From Channa striata (Eukaryota; Chordata; Actinopteri; Anabantiformes; Channidae): a stretch of DNA of 64,000 nt. The stretch covers positions 4,666,888-4,730,887 of the forward strand of contig CM065187.1 in the NCBI GenBank assembly GCA_033026295.1, in the 5' to 3' direction. Numbering within the stretch: the first letter of the stretch is position 1; each line of letters begins with the position of its first letter. A program made the position numbers and the translations under genes. Shown one piece after another: positions 1 through 13,849 of the stretch. Under the pieces are notes generated by a model. The model ran no database searches. It was not told the DNA's origin and saw only the letters and a list, made by a program, of their open reading frames with translations.

Positions 1-3000
1 CACTGAACTCACTAAAACCCCAGTTTTGGTATCGTTATCCAAGTTTGAAAGAAAAACTGAATAACCTCCCAACATTTTTGTTCATTGGAGAGGCCTTTTA
101 TCAGGTGACTTCATTTCTTCTCCACAGTTCGGTTTTTGCAAGCGTTGTGCACGCTTGTGAGAGAGAAAGAGGGAGCAAAGGAACGAGCTAAAAGAGCTCC
201 AGTTTAAATTTAGGTCCTAATAGAATTTGTGTCTTTCCTCTCAAGCACACTGCCATTACTTCCCCTTTCATCACCACCTCTCCCTGTGCTCTTCAGGCTC
301 CGTGCTGCACAACTATTGAACATAAGTTTTGAATTTCTATTATGTCTCAGATATGCTCTTTTCACTTCGTTTGCACCGGACCCAGGAGGACCTTGATAAA
401 TTCTGAAATAACAACGTCTGCTCCTTCAAAACGATGTCTTTGTTGTCTCTACGTCTTGAACTTAAATGAATCTTCGTATCTATCTATGTGGACAAATAAA
501 GCCTAGTAGAAATATGAGATTTGGAGGGGATCTGACAATTATCACTTTAAATATTACCTCTGAATACAACTATCTCTGATAATCATTAAGCACCGAGCAC
601 AAATTCAGACTGAGTTCTTGCATTGGGAAAAAAAAAAAAGTGTGTGGTCTGATGAGTCATTTTTCTCTCTTTTATCTCTGTGTGGACAGATTTGTGATTG
701 GAGGGAAAAAAAAGGCATTTGATATTTGGTGTCAGCTGGCAGATTTTCAACACGGTTTTAGCCGTGGAGCGAGACAGCCAGCCATCTCCTGTGAAACATT
801 AGATCCAGTGATTGCTCTACATGATTGTATACCGGCCGAGGGATATTGGACTGTGTTTACAGCAGGCAAACACTTTCTCCTTCACAGGGCTCCCGAGCTA
901 CAAGACGGTAATGTCAGTCGACACTCTGCCAGAGCAATTCACGAGCACTCGCCCTGATGGAGGGAGAGCGACGCGTTACTGTATATGCTTTTCCCAATCG
1001 CCGCTTCTAAAGACAATCAAAGCTAAATGGGAGGTTCGGAATCACTGAGTGTGAATGAATGGCACAACAGATTCCATAATAAAGCTAACAATAATTAGTT
1101 TCCGACAGTAGTTAGCTATGAAATATAAAAGCTATGATTAAATATCCCAGCAACTGTTGAAACGGAGGGATGAGAAAAGAAACTGTTGACAGTGGGAATT
1201 AGCAGCTTCCTTTTGTCCGCTCCTGGATCCTTTCTTTGTGCAGCTGCAGGAATTAGCTATTTTTTCCCCCCCATTGCTTTGGCTTAATTTTTAAATCAAA
1301 TTTACCATTTGCAAAATGTAATTTGTATTTTCCACAACAAACCATTTGTTCAGCCCTCCATAAAGCGTCTTACATCTCAAATAATTTGGCGCGATTTACA
1401 CGTCACTTTGAATGTTTAAGTCCTTAGGTAAGAATGATTGGACTTTTCACCTTGCCACATGCACAGTAGTCAATGTATTTTTCAAAAATACATTTTTCAA
1501 AGCATATAAACAGCTGCCTCAAAAAATATCCACACTTTTTCCGCATTTCATTTTCCGTGTATAAGCAAAATTTATTTCAAAACACTATTAAGTGAACTTT
1601 TTTTTACATCAGATGACAATGTTTGATGCCGTGAATTCTGCGTGTGTCTGCACCAGCGTAGCAGAAACATGCAGGGATGGAATGAGCACGCCAGATGATT
1701 CTTCCCCCTGCTGCACCGGCAGCGAGAACATCAGGTGTGAGGTGGATGAAAATCTGTGGCCAAACCGGCAGGAGCGACATGACGCTCTTCCGCGTTGCCA
1801 TGTTGGACATTTTATTCTCACAGTTCATATATTTGTTGAAACATTCCAATATTGTGCATTTACTGTAATATACCACATACAATAATACTTTCTGTATTGC
1901 AACATAGTAAAATCGCCTCCACCTATAGTTCACCTGCAAATGTTAGTGCTCCCACTTTACGTTTTGACGTGAGGATGTTCTTTTAAAACGTGAGCTGAAG
2001 GTTTTGGGTGAAGTGTGTCCTTCAGCTCATGAGCTGTGGTGTTGTGCTGTGTGTATGAGCTGTCATGACAAATGAACACTAAGCTGCGAAAATGATGGTG
2101 ATGTTTCAAGAAATGAGCCAAAGCAATTGCCCAAAAAAAAAAAAAAAAAACTGATGCAGATGATGATGGAGATGTTTACACACGAGCTGATGGGGTTTTG
2201 TAGGTGGTGTAGGCTGCACCAAACACAGCCGACCGTGCGCCCCAGGGCGGTGAAGCCTACGGGCCAGCCCTCAGGCCCTGGCTTTGATTCGCTGACTAAG
2301 CACTGTGATTCCACACATGCAGAGAGTTACAGCGACGACACCAGATCGCGAATCGCCGAACAGTGAACATCCTGCGACTTCCGCCGCGAATGTAGCCGTC
2401 GCACAAAGACCCAGGCGCATTCGCCGTGCGGCACGCTTTGCTGGAGATGCTCTTTTCTTTCGTGCTGCCAGTGTGATGGTGCTGCATGGGCTGCTCATAA
2501 CCGCCCTGTCAAACATCTTCAGAGCTGAGTGACAGTGCGTTTGTGTGTTTTCAGTTCAGTCAGTCGCTTCAACCCTCTATTAAACCCAAGGTTCCTGTAT
2601 TCCTCCTTTCATCGCCTAATTATCTGTTCCATTTATTTCTTTATTCACTGCATGGTGCATCTGTGCTGAGATATTATCGTCCCCGCTCAGACTGCGCTGA
2701 CGTCCCTCGTGTTCCTCTGCCCCTGAATAGGCTGCAGTGCTTTTAGTGTGTGTTGTTGCTGGGGGGCTTGTGCCAGCCAACGACTGCTGCGGTTCTGATT
2801 TATGCCTGAGCGTGAGCGTGCGCATGCATGTGTGCAAGTGACATGCCACTGTTCACATCCCTGGGGTAGACCTCTCTGCCGCAGAGATCCATGCATCATA
2901 ATGCATCAGCCATATACAAAATTGATGACCGGGGGTTATGTAGGTCAGTCCAAAATGATGCCGCAGACATTCGCAGAGGGACACTGACAGACAATGGGAG

Positions 3001-4078
3001 TCGGGGAGCGGCTGAACAGGCTGGAGCTATCGTGGAAAAGCAGAAAGTGAAAAATAGAATAAGGAAAAATGTGGCAGCAGATGCGCTGATGGACAAACAC
3101 AACAAGACAATGGAGAGTCAGGGAGAAGGACAAGTAGAGCTCACAGTCGTTCTGGGTTTTGGTATTTCTGCCGTGCACTGTGGTACCATCCTTTGTTTGC
3201 TCGTCACACAAAGCATTTCTCTGTGGCTCTTGTGTTCGTGTCAGAGCTAATTACAGGACGATGTCGCCAGTTGCCAGATCAGTAGTTTGATGACAGAGCT
3301 GCATCTCAGCAATGTGTTTTCCACCCTACTGGGTTGCCAGATTTGTGAACGTCTTAATTATGTTGTATAAGCTCGCAGCAGCGCCTCACCTTCTGCATGT
3401 CCTCAAATAATAGCTCCAGAATTCTCCACTGTAGTCGCCTCGAAGGTCACCTGCAGAGTATTTTAGCATTCATCCAAATGCTTGTTACCGTGGTTGTGTG
3501 GAGAGGATGCTGTTTCATTTCTTTAAAATCTTTATTTGCCAAATTAATAACTCTGGGGTCAAGCTTACGTTTTGTGGCTGATTCCTGTCTGTACTTTGTG
3601 GTTGCTGGTAATTTCATTAGTGGTTATGCAGTGATAAAAGCTGCTATTATCAATAGTTGTAGAGCTACAATGGAGCAGCGTGTCACGGATTTGTGAAAGG
3701 TGTTGCTTGCAGCTCACAGTTAATTATCACCCCACAGTTCCCCTCGGCTCTTTTAACTGCATTATTTTGGTTTTACAAAGAGCTAGAAGGCGGCAACTTA
3801 ACAGTTTGGGTTTACTCTCACTGCTACCACTGTCAGTGGTGTTACGAGAGACATTTCAGAGAAAACGCGCTAATAAACCTACTATTACGGCTATTTATCC
3901 GGTGCCATGCAGCAGACAGGCAGCGTTAGCAGGAAGCTGGTGAATATAGTGGAGCTTAAAGCAACAAAAAAGTGAAAAATGGGGATCTTTGCCTCAGCGC
4001 GTGATTTTAATGAGACGTTATCAGTTTTTAAAAATGTGGTTCAAGATCAGCAGAACAGCGTGCACGTTCAGGGAAATG
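1..4078. other. Intergenic, no gene seen
   Basis: No open frame with recognisable protein similarity or codon bias. Holds an A18 run near 2131-2148, an 11-bp inverted repeat at 1991-2029 and a CpG-dense patch at about 2335-2445. Otherwise unremarkable AT-rich sequence. Confidence 0.7.
2335..2445. other. CpG-dense patch
   Basis: About 17 CpG dinucleotides by eye in some 110 bp, far above the surrounding sequence. No gene starts visibly beside it. It could be a small CpG island, old GC-rich repeat or a regulatory site. Confidence 0.5.
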
Positions 4079-5172
4079 GTTCCTAAAGTTTTCCGAGGTG
4101 TAAAAGAAAGGGAAAGTCCAGGATCTGACAGCAATGGTAGTCAAACAGGTCAACGTATTTCATTTTTACATCTTCTCTTAAACGTCAGAGGGTTCCTGGT
4201 CTTTGGAAGGCTTCTACCGTTGTACCTATGCCAAAAAAAGTTCATTAAATGCCTTCGGAGCTCTGGCCCTCACCTCTTTTATTATGAAGGTTAAAGATCC
4301 ACTTATAAAGGAAGTGCAGGCGCATTTGGACCGGTTCCAGTTTCGATCAGTAAGAGGTGATGCCACTGGAACTCCGTTGAATTTTGTGTGACTGATTTTC
4401 ATTGATTTCCCTCAGCTTTTAATCGCGTCCAACCTCTGGTCTTAGCAAGCAGGTTAAACAGCTTTTACAGTGTCGACAGTGCTCAGATCTGTTGGCGTGT
4501 CGGTTTCTAAACTGAAAGATCACAACGTGTGAAGGTGAACGCTGTTTTTTTCTGCCGTTTCTTTTTCCTTCTTCCACTGGATCCCCACAGCGACGCGTCC
4601 TTTCGAATCTTCTACTCGTCTTTCACACTTAGATGTGCCAGAACCAATATGCGCAGCGTCACATCATTGAGTTAACAGAAGAGTCTGTCACTGTGTCCCT
4701 GCTGAGCACTGATGACTCTGACCATGGCCCTGTAATGACACAAATGAGCCAAAGAGATGATTACCGGTTTCAGAAGGAATCTAACTGTAATCTCTCCTGT
4801 GGTGATCCGTCGTCAGCCTGTTGAGATTGTGCAACACTTTAAATATCCTGGCATTGTCGCCGGCAACAAGCTGAGTCTCAAGTCTCGTGGATGTTTGTGT
4901 GAAAGCCCACCGGCAAATGTTCTTTGACTGTAAACTTTGAAGTTTTGATGGTGATAACTTGTTTCTTTGAATCAGTCCTTACTTTTTCCTTCATTTTCTG
5001 AAATGGGTCCCTTTCCCTCAAAAACAGAAATTGATTGCAGGGTGTTGCTGAGGCAGGATTGTCACTGACTGATCATTCTAATCGGCGGTTGGGACTGTAA
5101 AAAAATTAGAAATAAAATCAATTTTGACTGATTCTAGCCTCGTTTGTTTAAGTTGCTTCCTTCTGGGTGCAC
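4079..5172 (+). mobile_element. Broken non-LTR retrotransposon (L2/Rex-like LINE), reverse transcriptase remnant
   Basis: Scattered over three plus-strand frames are peptides in the order of a LINE reverse transcriptase: VFRGVKERESPGSDSNG (from 4079), PSTVVPMPKK (4210), NAFGALALTSFIMKVKDP (from 4245) then AHLDRFQFRS, FIDFPSAFNR (4398), PQRRVLSNLLLVFHT (4585), VSLLSTDDSDHGP (near 4690), an LTFSFIF-NGSLSLKNRN block (near 5000) and LFKLLPSG (near 5145). They match the PGPD, VPVPKK, ALT..MKCFERL, DFSSAFN, PQGCVLSPLLF and LLPSGRR landmarks of L2/Rex1-type elements. The F-A-D-D catalytic segment is degraded (LTEES) and several frameshifts and stops are present, so it is a dead fragment lacking the endonuclease part. 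Clade assignment is from memory of motifs. Confidence 0.8.
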
Positions 5173-5640
5173 ATACATGGATTTACAAATACATTTAAAA
5201 GCTGCATCTGTTTTAAATAATTTCATGTGATTTGATGATTATTTTATACTTATTGAATTATCCAATTGTTTTTGTTATTATGGATGATTTGTCCCTCGGA
5301 GAATATGAAAAAACATCTAACCTGCTAAACATATTTAATATTGGACTCATTTATGAAGTGACCAGAAAACAAACTCAAAATATAATTTAATCTGCAACTG
5401 TTCAATGTGTGAATAGCAGGATTTACTGTAATTCAAAGTAAAATAATCGTTATACGTCGGCTAGTTCCCACTATCCTCAAGTAGCCAAAAATGAACTTAA
5501 TACACGTTGAATCCTAGTCAACTTCTATAACAGTGAATTAATTATTTCCATAGCAGCACATATAATATTCTCTATGCTGACAGTGTGTAACAACTTCATA
5601 AATAAATTGCTCAGTCATACATCACAAGTGAAAGTGGTTG

Positions 5641-5675
<35 letters not shown>

Positions 5676-7750
5676 GAAAAGATGAGTAGACAAGAAAAGT
5701 GACTTAGCATTCAAAGCTGCTCCTTGGAAACTTTTGCCAGGCTGCTTGCTGTGATTTGTGAGCGTAAATATGTACGATTTGTTCTCGAGTGCAAGAACGG
5801 CCCCCTCAGTTTACTGCTGATTGGAACGCGGCTCAGCTTTCCCACACATGAACGTTACACACCGGCGCCGTGGAATTCAGCTTAGGCATTTTTTTTTTTT
5901 TTTTTTCGAAGCCCATCAAAAGGAGCATTTGGATTGTGGTGATGTCTTTGCTACCGTGAGACACCGCAGTGCGAGCGCTACAACTTCAAAGTGGGGACTG
6001 CGAGTTCCACGGGCTCGAACACCGGGGTGCCCCGCAGAAATCGGAAAAAAGGGACGTCGGCCCATGAATCAGACGGCACTGAGCACCCTCTGTGTGTTGC
6101 ACAAGCGTTATCTTTCCAAAGTTTTCTTCTTGTGCATCCGGGTTTCCTTCCAATTTGCTGTCTGGTTCTGACAGATGATGTCAACAGTACCTGCAGGGTT
6201 ACAACATCACAGACATCTGTGTGATATTAATCCATCCACTGCATTTATTGAGAAACACTCTGTTGTCATTTTGAGACCGTTTGCGCTCTTTTAATACATT
6301 GCAGACTGTTAAAAGACACTATTATTTTGTCCACCTCTCTTGACACGGCATCTTTAATCAAGTTCAGACACTGTGCTGAAAACCTGATATTTTGCCTTGT
6401 TCTATCCCCCCCCCCCCTCTCTCTCTCTCCTTTTCTGTGTGTGACATAGTTTTCATCTTTTTTTTTTGTGCTGTATCTGGAGGGTGCCCAGGCAGGGGAA
6501 TTCATCATCCTAATATATTGTGTATAAGCGCTTGTTAAAAACCCCACACTGCATTTTTTGGGTATTCATTATGGTTGTAATATTTCTGCTGTGGGTGCCT
6601 GAGGCGGCCTCTACAGCTGGTCAAAGAGCATCATGGAAAAGCATGAAATCAAGCAGTATCTGGTGGAACTCCTGGATATGAACGACACGACGGTTGAGGA
6701 ATAATGGTTTAACTGGACAAATACCCCGGGACATAATACACACATTCACCTCACAAATGTTATACACACAGGTGGACGAGCTAAATGCAATTTCCTTCAA
6801 CGGGTTCCTCACTTTCCACTGGCTCTGTGGATGATAATGATGCTAATGAACCCCCCCGTTCCTTAAAACTCATGCAAATGTCATCTAGGGAGACAAATAA
6901 CTGCCTGACTGGGTGTTTCTGCTTATAAATGCATTAAAAATATAAGCAGGAAACAGATGTCAAGATGTGCATGGTTGTATTAGTTCACTGGGGCAGCATT
7001 AACATTTCAGTCCGCTGTGCACCATGATGTGTTGTTATTGTGTTGCAACAGTAGATAAAATGCATTATTTATTACCGCATTTGCACAAATGCAAAGTTTT
7101 TGTTAATGGCTCTGACTGACGGTTCATTGTGGAGAAATCTGACTTTCTGCTATTCTGCCTGGATGTGTTTAATAAGCTCATAATAATAGTATGACTGCAA
7201 TGCTCAATGCCATCTCCCAGCACATAGTTATTCATAGTTTGAGATGGTATACGCGAGGAGTCACCACGCAGCCAGCAGCCAAATTATGGAAAGTGACATT
7301 GTGCGTTGGTGGCACGGTAACGATTAAACGCTAACGAACTGCATTTCTCAAAATCCAAACACAAAAGTGCTCACATGTGCTCGATAGTTCATGCTGTGGC
7401 CTGGCTTCTTTAAATTGAGGTTCCCTTTGCAGAAACACACCGGGACGCAGATTGTCATTCTGTTCTCATTCAGTCTGTTGCGTGATTGTTCTTCTGCTCC
7501 AGCCTGTCAGTGCATTATTGAGCTAATCACGCACAATTTCAGCGCTGTGTCATTGATTCCGCGTCGACGGTGCAGCCTCTTGAATGCATTTATGAATGTC
7601 TCACTGAGTGGAGACTTTTTTTTTTAGAGAAATGGCCGAGTCTGTGCTAGACCGTCCATCATTCAGAAACACAGATTGATGCTGATCACATCTGTCCAAA
7701 GACTCATGATCAGTTTGTGGTGAAATCAATAGGAGCTCAGTCTCTCGCAT
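5173..7750. other. Intergenic, no gene seen
   Basis: AT-rich. Contains a (CA)n microsatellite, a T run at about 5889-5906 and a C run followed by (CT)n at about 6407-6430. No supported gene. Confidence 0.7.
5643..5672. repeat. (CA)n microsatellite
   Basis: About 30 bp of pure CA dinucleotide. Confidence 0.95.
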
Positions 7751-7836
7751 CAATTCAAATCAAGTTTTGTTTATGTAGCCCGGTATCTCAATTCACCAAT
7801 TTACCTCAAGGGACTTTACAATCTGTATAATACATG
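7751..7836. mobile_element. Decayed teleost interspersed repeat fragment
   Basis: The order CAATTCAAATCAAGTTTTGTTTATGTAGCCC (in part), then CCTCAAGGGACTTTACA, then AATCTGTATAATACATGACAT resembles a very common fish repeat with TTTATATAGC...CCTCAAGGGGCTTTACAATCTGTACA. Family name not assigned; recall-based. Confidence 0.55.
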
Positions 7837-10800
7837 ACATCTTCAAATCAGATGCAAAATAAAAAAAGAAACTATGAGACCAACAGCAGTGTAATGCATT
7901 TCATAATTTATACATATATGACAAATTTGATCAGAGGCAGGACTTCCAGGTGCCGCCAGACAGATAGAGCCCGAGCTACACCACCTCCTCTCCACCATTT
8001 CTCACTCCCTAAATATTGTGCTCCGCAGGGGAGGAGATCAATGACCGTACCAGAGGCTGGTGCATGATCCAATTACACCTGTGTGGCAGCAAGCATCCAT
8101 CTTGCAAGCCGCTAGTCCACCTCCCTTAAAAAATCGTGCACGAGCACCTTGACAGAGGGACACAAAGAACGGGACAAAACGAGAGAAAGAGATGGACCCA
8201 AATCCTGGTGTACAGTTGAGACACAATCTCATGGCCCCAGGTCACTGTGACCCGTCCCCCAGACATGCAGCTGTCCTCTGTACACACTGATGCTGTAGCC
8301 AGGACACAAAGATTTCCCATTCAGTAGCAGCGAATCATAACTCCAGACCACAATATTTTTATTTAAAACTATTTCAACGCAATGTATTTCTGCACTGTAA
8401 ATTAGAATTTGTTGAAAGGCTGCCTTTAGAATCTTAGGGCAACTCAAAACATTTAATTTTTGTTCTAACACACTTAATGATTAAACGTTAGTTATTGTAT
8501 AAAAAATGTTTTGAATTTTTTAGTCTATTCAACGAATTATGTAATTCATTGAACTTAAAAATCTATGTCGGGGTAAATTAACATATTAGAGACAGACAGC
8601 AACTTGCCACTTTGAAGGTTTTAAACTACCAAAAAGAACTTTTGTAGAGCTTTGGCTTTAGAACAATGCACGCTGGGAAGTTAGAGGCTAGTATAATATG
8701 TAATATGCTAGTTTCATGTTGCCTATAAATAATGTATTTACACAAAGAAAGAACTTTTCTGCATTGCGCATGTAATTTTGAGTTATTTTCAGTTATCAAT
8801 CAGCACAGGCTCTGGAATTATACTGGAAACACTGAAAGCAGCAAAAAGAGAGAAACCCACTAAAGCTCATTTTTTTCTTTATTGGAACAGAGAAACTCTA
8901 TGTTTTTGAGTGATTTCTCAGCACATTTGTGTGATTTCTGCGCGGCTCCTCGCAGACTTTACACGTGGCGACGCTGTGATTTACTGATGATTACACTAGG
9001 CCGCCTCTCGCTTGCTGTAGCGTTCCTTAAATCAGTAGGGTTTGTCAAACCTTCACTTAAAGAAAACACCGGGATCTTAATTTAGCATTTATGCAGCATG
9101 TCGGCTGATATACCGTCATCTAGCTTCAAGCATCAAACACCATAAAGTCACAGTCCCTCCATTATTTCAGGCGGCCGTACAGTGAAGATAGTAATTCAAC
9201 ATAACCCTGCAGGGCTGCCTTCTGACAAGACCCCCCACCCCCCCATTTTACAGCAGGAAGTTGTGGGTCTCTCACTGACATGTCCATAAATCAGCGCTGT
9301 CTGTGAACTGAGTGCTTGCCTGAGTTAGATTTGTGTTGACAGATCTGCATCATGTAAGTGTGGGCTGATGTGTCGCTGGCAAGGAGCAGATCGATGTTTT
9401 TAATGTCATTTGTTTCAGCTGGACGCCGAGCGAATGGGTCCTACTTTATCCTGCCAACAGACCGTCTCCTGTTCATGTTATTGGGGACTTGATATGTTTG
9501 AGATCAAACCGATGTGCAAATGATTTTGATTGCACTGTTTTGAAAAATACCCCGACTCCGTGCCCAAAGTATTTAGCATTAAACGACACGTTCCTGAACG
9601 GACCTGACACCGTACGCTCAGCTTCCTCAGCCTCTCAAAACTGGCTGAGGGAGCTAAATGATTAGTGCAGTCTGGGCACTGAGGGCTGCTGATTTTAAAA
9701 TAGAATTTCTAATGTAATTTGAACAATCATCCCCGGGCATCAATTGGATTCCTTTCCGTGTTTGATTTAGTTGCAATGGTGCAAGAAAAGATATTGTGTT
9801 TGCAAATGAATTTGAGCCCTAATGCAGAACAGAGATTCCATCCAAACATCATTAGGTCTGAGTTTTCCCCCCGTCTATTCTTGGCAAAGTCGGGCGGTAA
9901 CTATGAATGAGTAATTTGCATCACACTGGGCACCATTAGCAGCTTTTACCAATCTTTAGACAGCAAAAGCGTTGCTCTTTTTAATGTTTTTTAGCACAGA
10001 AATTGCGTCTTTCCCCTCAAGACCTGCAGACCAGAGAAGACGGCGCAACGACTTCTGTCCGTTTGTTCAACTCCACTTGTCGTGGGCGGTTTACAGTAAC
10101 GCCGGCGGCAGTTTTCCGTCTTGTTTTTTGATGATGTAATGACCTGTTGATTTCAAACGGATCCTCAAAAGCCTTGATGGCATTTTTTAGTCTTGGAGTA
10201 TGGATAACTACTTTATCACCTTCATCTGCATCTTCATCCATCACTGGGGACTTTATCACACTGATTGTAGCTTCTTTGAGGTGCTTGGGAGAACTAACAT
10301 AATTTCCTTGTTACCTACTACAATTTTTTCATTTTGTCAAAAGTTTTTGAATTTCTGTGCCCATTTACAGTATTATAAAAGACCCAACCCTCCAAACACA
10401 CCACGTCATCTGTTTGACAGTCAACTGTGTTTAATCAGAAAGAATGTGTCATAAATATGCAGAAATAACAGCTCTTAATGTGCCGTGCGAAATATTCAAC
10501 ATGCTTCCAATTCATCCCCATATTTTCCAACCCTTTCTCCAAAGACAAACACAGACACTTGCAGAGAGAGACGAGAGACGGACAAGACGTCCACCTGTTC
10601 TTTAACCACACATCGTGGCATTTGACGGGGAGGCGGGAAAGAGAAGCTGATTTGCTTGAGAGTAGGTTGGCTGTGCCTCGGGGTAACTTGAGATTTTTCT
10701 CTTTACTCGGCTGTAGATGATGCAGCTTTCAGCCAAATGGTTTGTGATATACTATATATGTTCAATGTAAGAGAATCCACAACGTTCGCTGAGCTCATTG

Positions 10801-12690
10801 ATGTCTGCTAATGCTGCTCTCAGCGTGATCACATGTGCACGTTACATTTCACAGGCCGAGCGCTCGCACAGAACGCCGTCATGGCTGACACGGACGATTT
10901 CCTGCTCTTCTGCCCACGAGGTGTCTGTTGTTAAGCTGCCGCACCTGCAGTCGGCCGACTTGTAAAACTGTGTATCAGTAGAGGATGACGGCTCTGACAT
11001 CCCCAACCTCTGGGCCTGACTCATTTTCTCTCCGACTCCGTAAAAAAAAAGAAATCGTAATAAACAAATGGTGAGTCGTGTTATTCTTGTGGGGGGGTTG
11101 GGGGGGGTCTCTGATCCCTCTTACTTTATTACAATCCATAAGTTGGAAAGCTCGCTGGAAGTGCTTTTACTGCCATGCGTGCAGAGCCAATTAGAGATCG
11201 CTCCCTTCATTGCTCTCCAAAGCTTTTACAACTCTTGACACTGGGCGTCGGCCAGAGTTCGACAGGATTCGTCCAGAGGTAAATGTGCTTCAGTTCGTCC
11301 AGCGGAGAGAGCAAACACACACGCGCTCGGAGAGACGTCTAACTTTAAAAGGCCTTCAGTAGGTCAACTCCCATCCCCAGATTATTCTCCGTTCTCAGCA
11401 AAGTCTGAACAACATCAGCAGCTTGGCCAAGTTAACTTCTGAAAGTCCCAGAGTAGCTGCTTTGTGAGACGTAGCTGCCACGCTTGCCACGCTTTTCCAG
11501 GTCACCAAAGTGTAATTTATTGCAGCTCAGCCGTTTCTCGTCTTCTGTTGTTCTAAAATCCACAATATGTCTCCACAGTTCATGTGGCAAACTGAATTAA
11601 TTAGCTAACAATTTTCAGATTGTTCACAAAGAGAAGCATTTCTTTTCCCTGCCACGTCGTCTGTCTCGTTTAGTCCTTGCAACCTGCAAACTTATTAAAC
11701 CATCATTAAGATCCCCCCCCCCCCCCGCGTTACAGAGAAAAATTCCTAGCACAGCTCACTTGCCCACACAAACAGAGAGGCAAGGACAACAAAGATGTCC
11801 AACCACGCAGGAAGGAGGGATGAGAAGCAGCCGAAAATCACAGCGAGTGATGGAATGGACGAGGGCTGGTGTTAAAAAAAAGACAAAAAACTACGACTAG
11901 GGAAAGAAAATCAAGAGTCAGAGGGAAGCAGAGGATGTGGGAGGGAAACGGGAGAATTCAGCACAATGATGATAACTGTTCCCTGAAAGGCCAAACAGGA
12001 GCGACGGATAGAACAGTCTCATTACCGGGTTTGTCAAAAAATAATACAGATGATACCAGTCCGTTCATATTCTCCATTTCATTCTTATTCTTATTCTTTT
12101 CTTCGTGATTTAAACTGAACGAGCTCTATGAGTTTGATACAGCTGGACAAGTTCGAAAGCCCAAGAAAATTTGAAATCTTAAAAATTTGTTAAGGATTTT
12201 AGGTTTCATGGTTTTAATGCAAAGATGCCCAAAAAAGTCTAATGAACTTTCTTTAAATGGCTTGTTGTGTGTGAACAGATGCTCAAAAATTGTTTTCAAA
12301 AATTTCCAAAAGACAACGGAAGCATCTCTACAGCGTTTAAGTTCTCTGTGATGGATTATCATTTTACATATTCCCTGTAAGTTAATGAGTTTTTACCAAA
12401 GGACTAAAATGAAACAAATGTCTGCCTGAAAGAGATTAAATCAATCTTCAAACGTGGGCTCGCGACATACTCACAAACTGGCCCTTTAATTGACGAGCTC
12501 AGCAACACACATCCGTGGTGGGTGTGTGGCGCTCTCTCTTCATTTTTCCGGCGTTTGTTGTATTTTTTTCCTTTAGCCTAAGTCAGTGTCTCTAATTAGA
12601 ATTGGGATTAGATGGGGAGGATAATGTGTTATCACCAGCTTCTGTCTGCCCGTGCTTTTATTAGCTCTGCTCATCATTTTGGATCATGGA

Positions 12691-12710
12691 GGTGGGAGGG
12701 GAGGGGGGGG
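12691..12710 (+). other. Potential G-quadruplex
   Basis: G-run pattern G2-T-G3-A-G4-A-G8 satisfies four runs of three or more G with short loops on the plus strand. Motif-level call only. Confidence 0.5.
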
Positions 12711-13148
12711 CAGATCTAAGTATTGATGGATTAACACTGCCCCAGGGACGCCGGAGAGCTTAAGCAGGGTACGCTTAAATTCGGGGCGTGAAAAGATGCT
12801 CGAACTACAGTAACCAGCTCTGGGACGTCGGCGGCGCGGAAGCCACCGGCACAGGAAGTCTAACAGCTCAGCTCTGACATTTGGGTGGAGGAGGATTTGG
12901 AACATGGTGGGCAAAGCGTGATGGTCTCTGAATTTAAAAATCCCTTTTACATCCTGGTATGACAAAAAAATGGCCTGTGGACAGAACAGTGAGTCACTGC
13001 CGGTATCATGACTAGCCCCCAACAGCTGTTTTGGCAATGTCTCCTGATCCAATGTCTCATGTTCAGTCATAGGTTTCTTAGAGAGATTTTAATCCTTATG
13101 AAACATTGAGTTTCTTGGCCGCACGCCTAAGGGAACACTGAGACACGG

Positions 13149-13149
<1 letters not shown>

Positions 13150-13193
<44 letters not shown>

Positions 13194-13202
13194 CGTGTGT
13201 GT
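13150..13202. repeat. (TG)n microsatellite
   Basis: About 50 bp of TG dinucleotide with GC interruptions at the right end. Confidence 0.95.
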
Positions 13203-13849
13203 TGCTTCTTCCACTTCCTCTCTGTCTTCGTGCATGTTTGTGCCATCATGCTGCAATTCCGCCATCTGTCCTAGCTGAGAATCAGGTGCTGAATGCTTTG
13301 TGACTTGGCTCCCAGCTAATTCCATGTTCCCCAGCCTCAGTCTCTCTCTGAGGCCAGTTTACGCCAAAATAAGCCCCGTTTGAGATGAAAAGGATACTGG
13401 AAGTGAGCTGCACAGGTCTAATTTGAATCCTGGAACTACGATGTGGTTCAGTGTGATAATTCTAATAACTGACCACTGTCTGCTGCACCAAAAACTGCAT
13501 CTATGTCGTTTGCATCTATTTTCTTCTTTAAGATGTGAACAGAATGAAGCACCAGAAACGGATGCACGTTGGTGCTAAGTGTGGACTCCCACAACTATTA
13601 TCAACCCTGTCTCCTACAAATTATGTTTATTGTATATGTATTATGTGAACATATGTTGAGATGTAATTGTCAAAATGTAAAACTTCCAAAAATGGACATA
13701 ATGTTACAAGACAATGTAAATAACAAATGCAGAAAAATATGCGGTTTCTCTTTCTGATGTAATGAGCCGCCCTGCAGAACAAGGTCCAGTTTGTTTTAGG
13801 TTCCCGGGGGAGATTAAGGGCTGCAGGCAAATAAAAAAATAATATACAT

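Larger units (their letters stand above)
7837..13849. other. Intergenic, no gene seen
   Basis: No supported gene. Contains G-rich runs at about 11092-11107 and 12691-12710, a C14 run at about 11713-11726 and a long TG microsatellite. 8390-8770 has a repeat-like look (AATGCACGCTGGGAA) but was not identified. Confidence 0.65.

Noticed and set aside
8390..8770. Possible MITE with AATGCACGCTGGGAA and TTCATTGAACTTAAAAA-like blocks
   Set aside because: Terminal inverted repeats could not be found; left unassigned.
12684..13070. 128-residue minus-strand open frame with a poly-Pro end
   Set aside because: The Pro run comes from a G-rich simple sequence; no similarity recognised.
13089..13325. Open frame with a long Thr-His repeat
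   Set aside because: Translation of the TG microsatellite.
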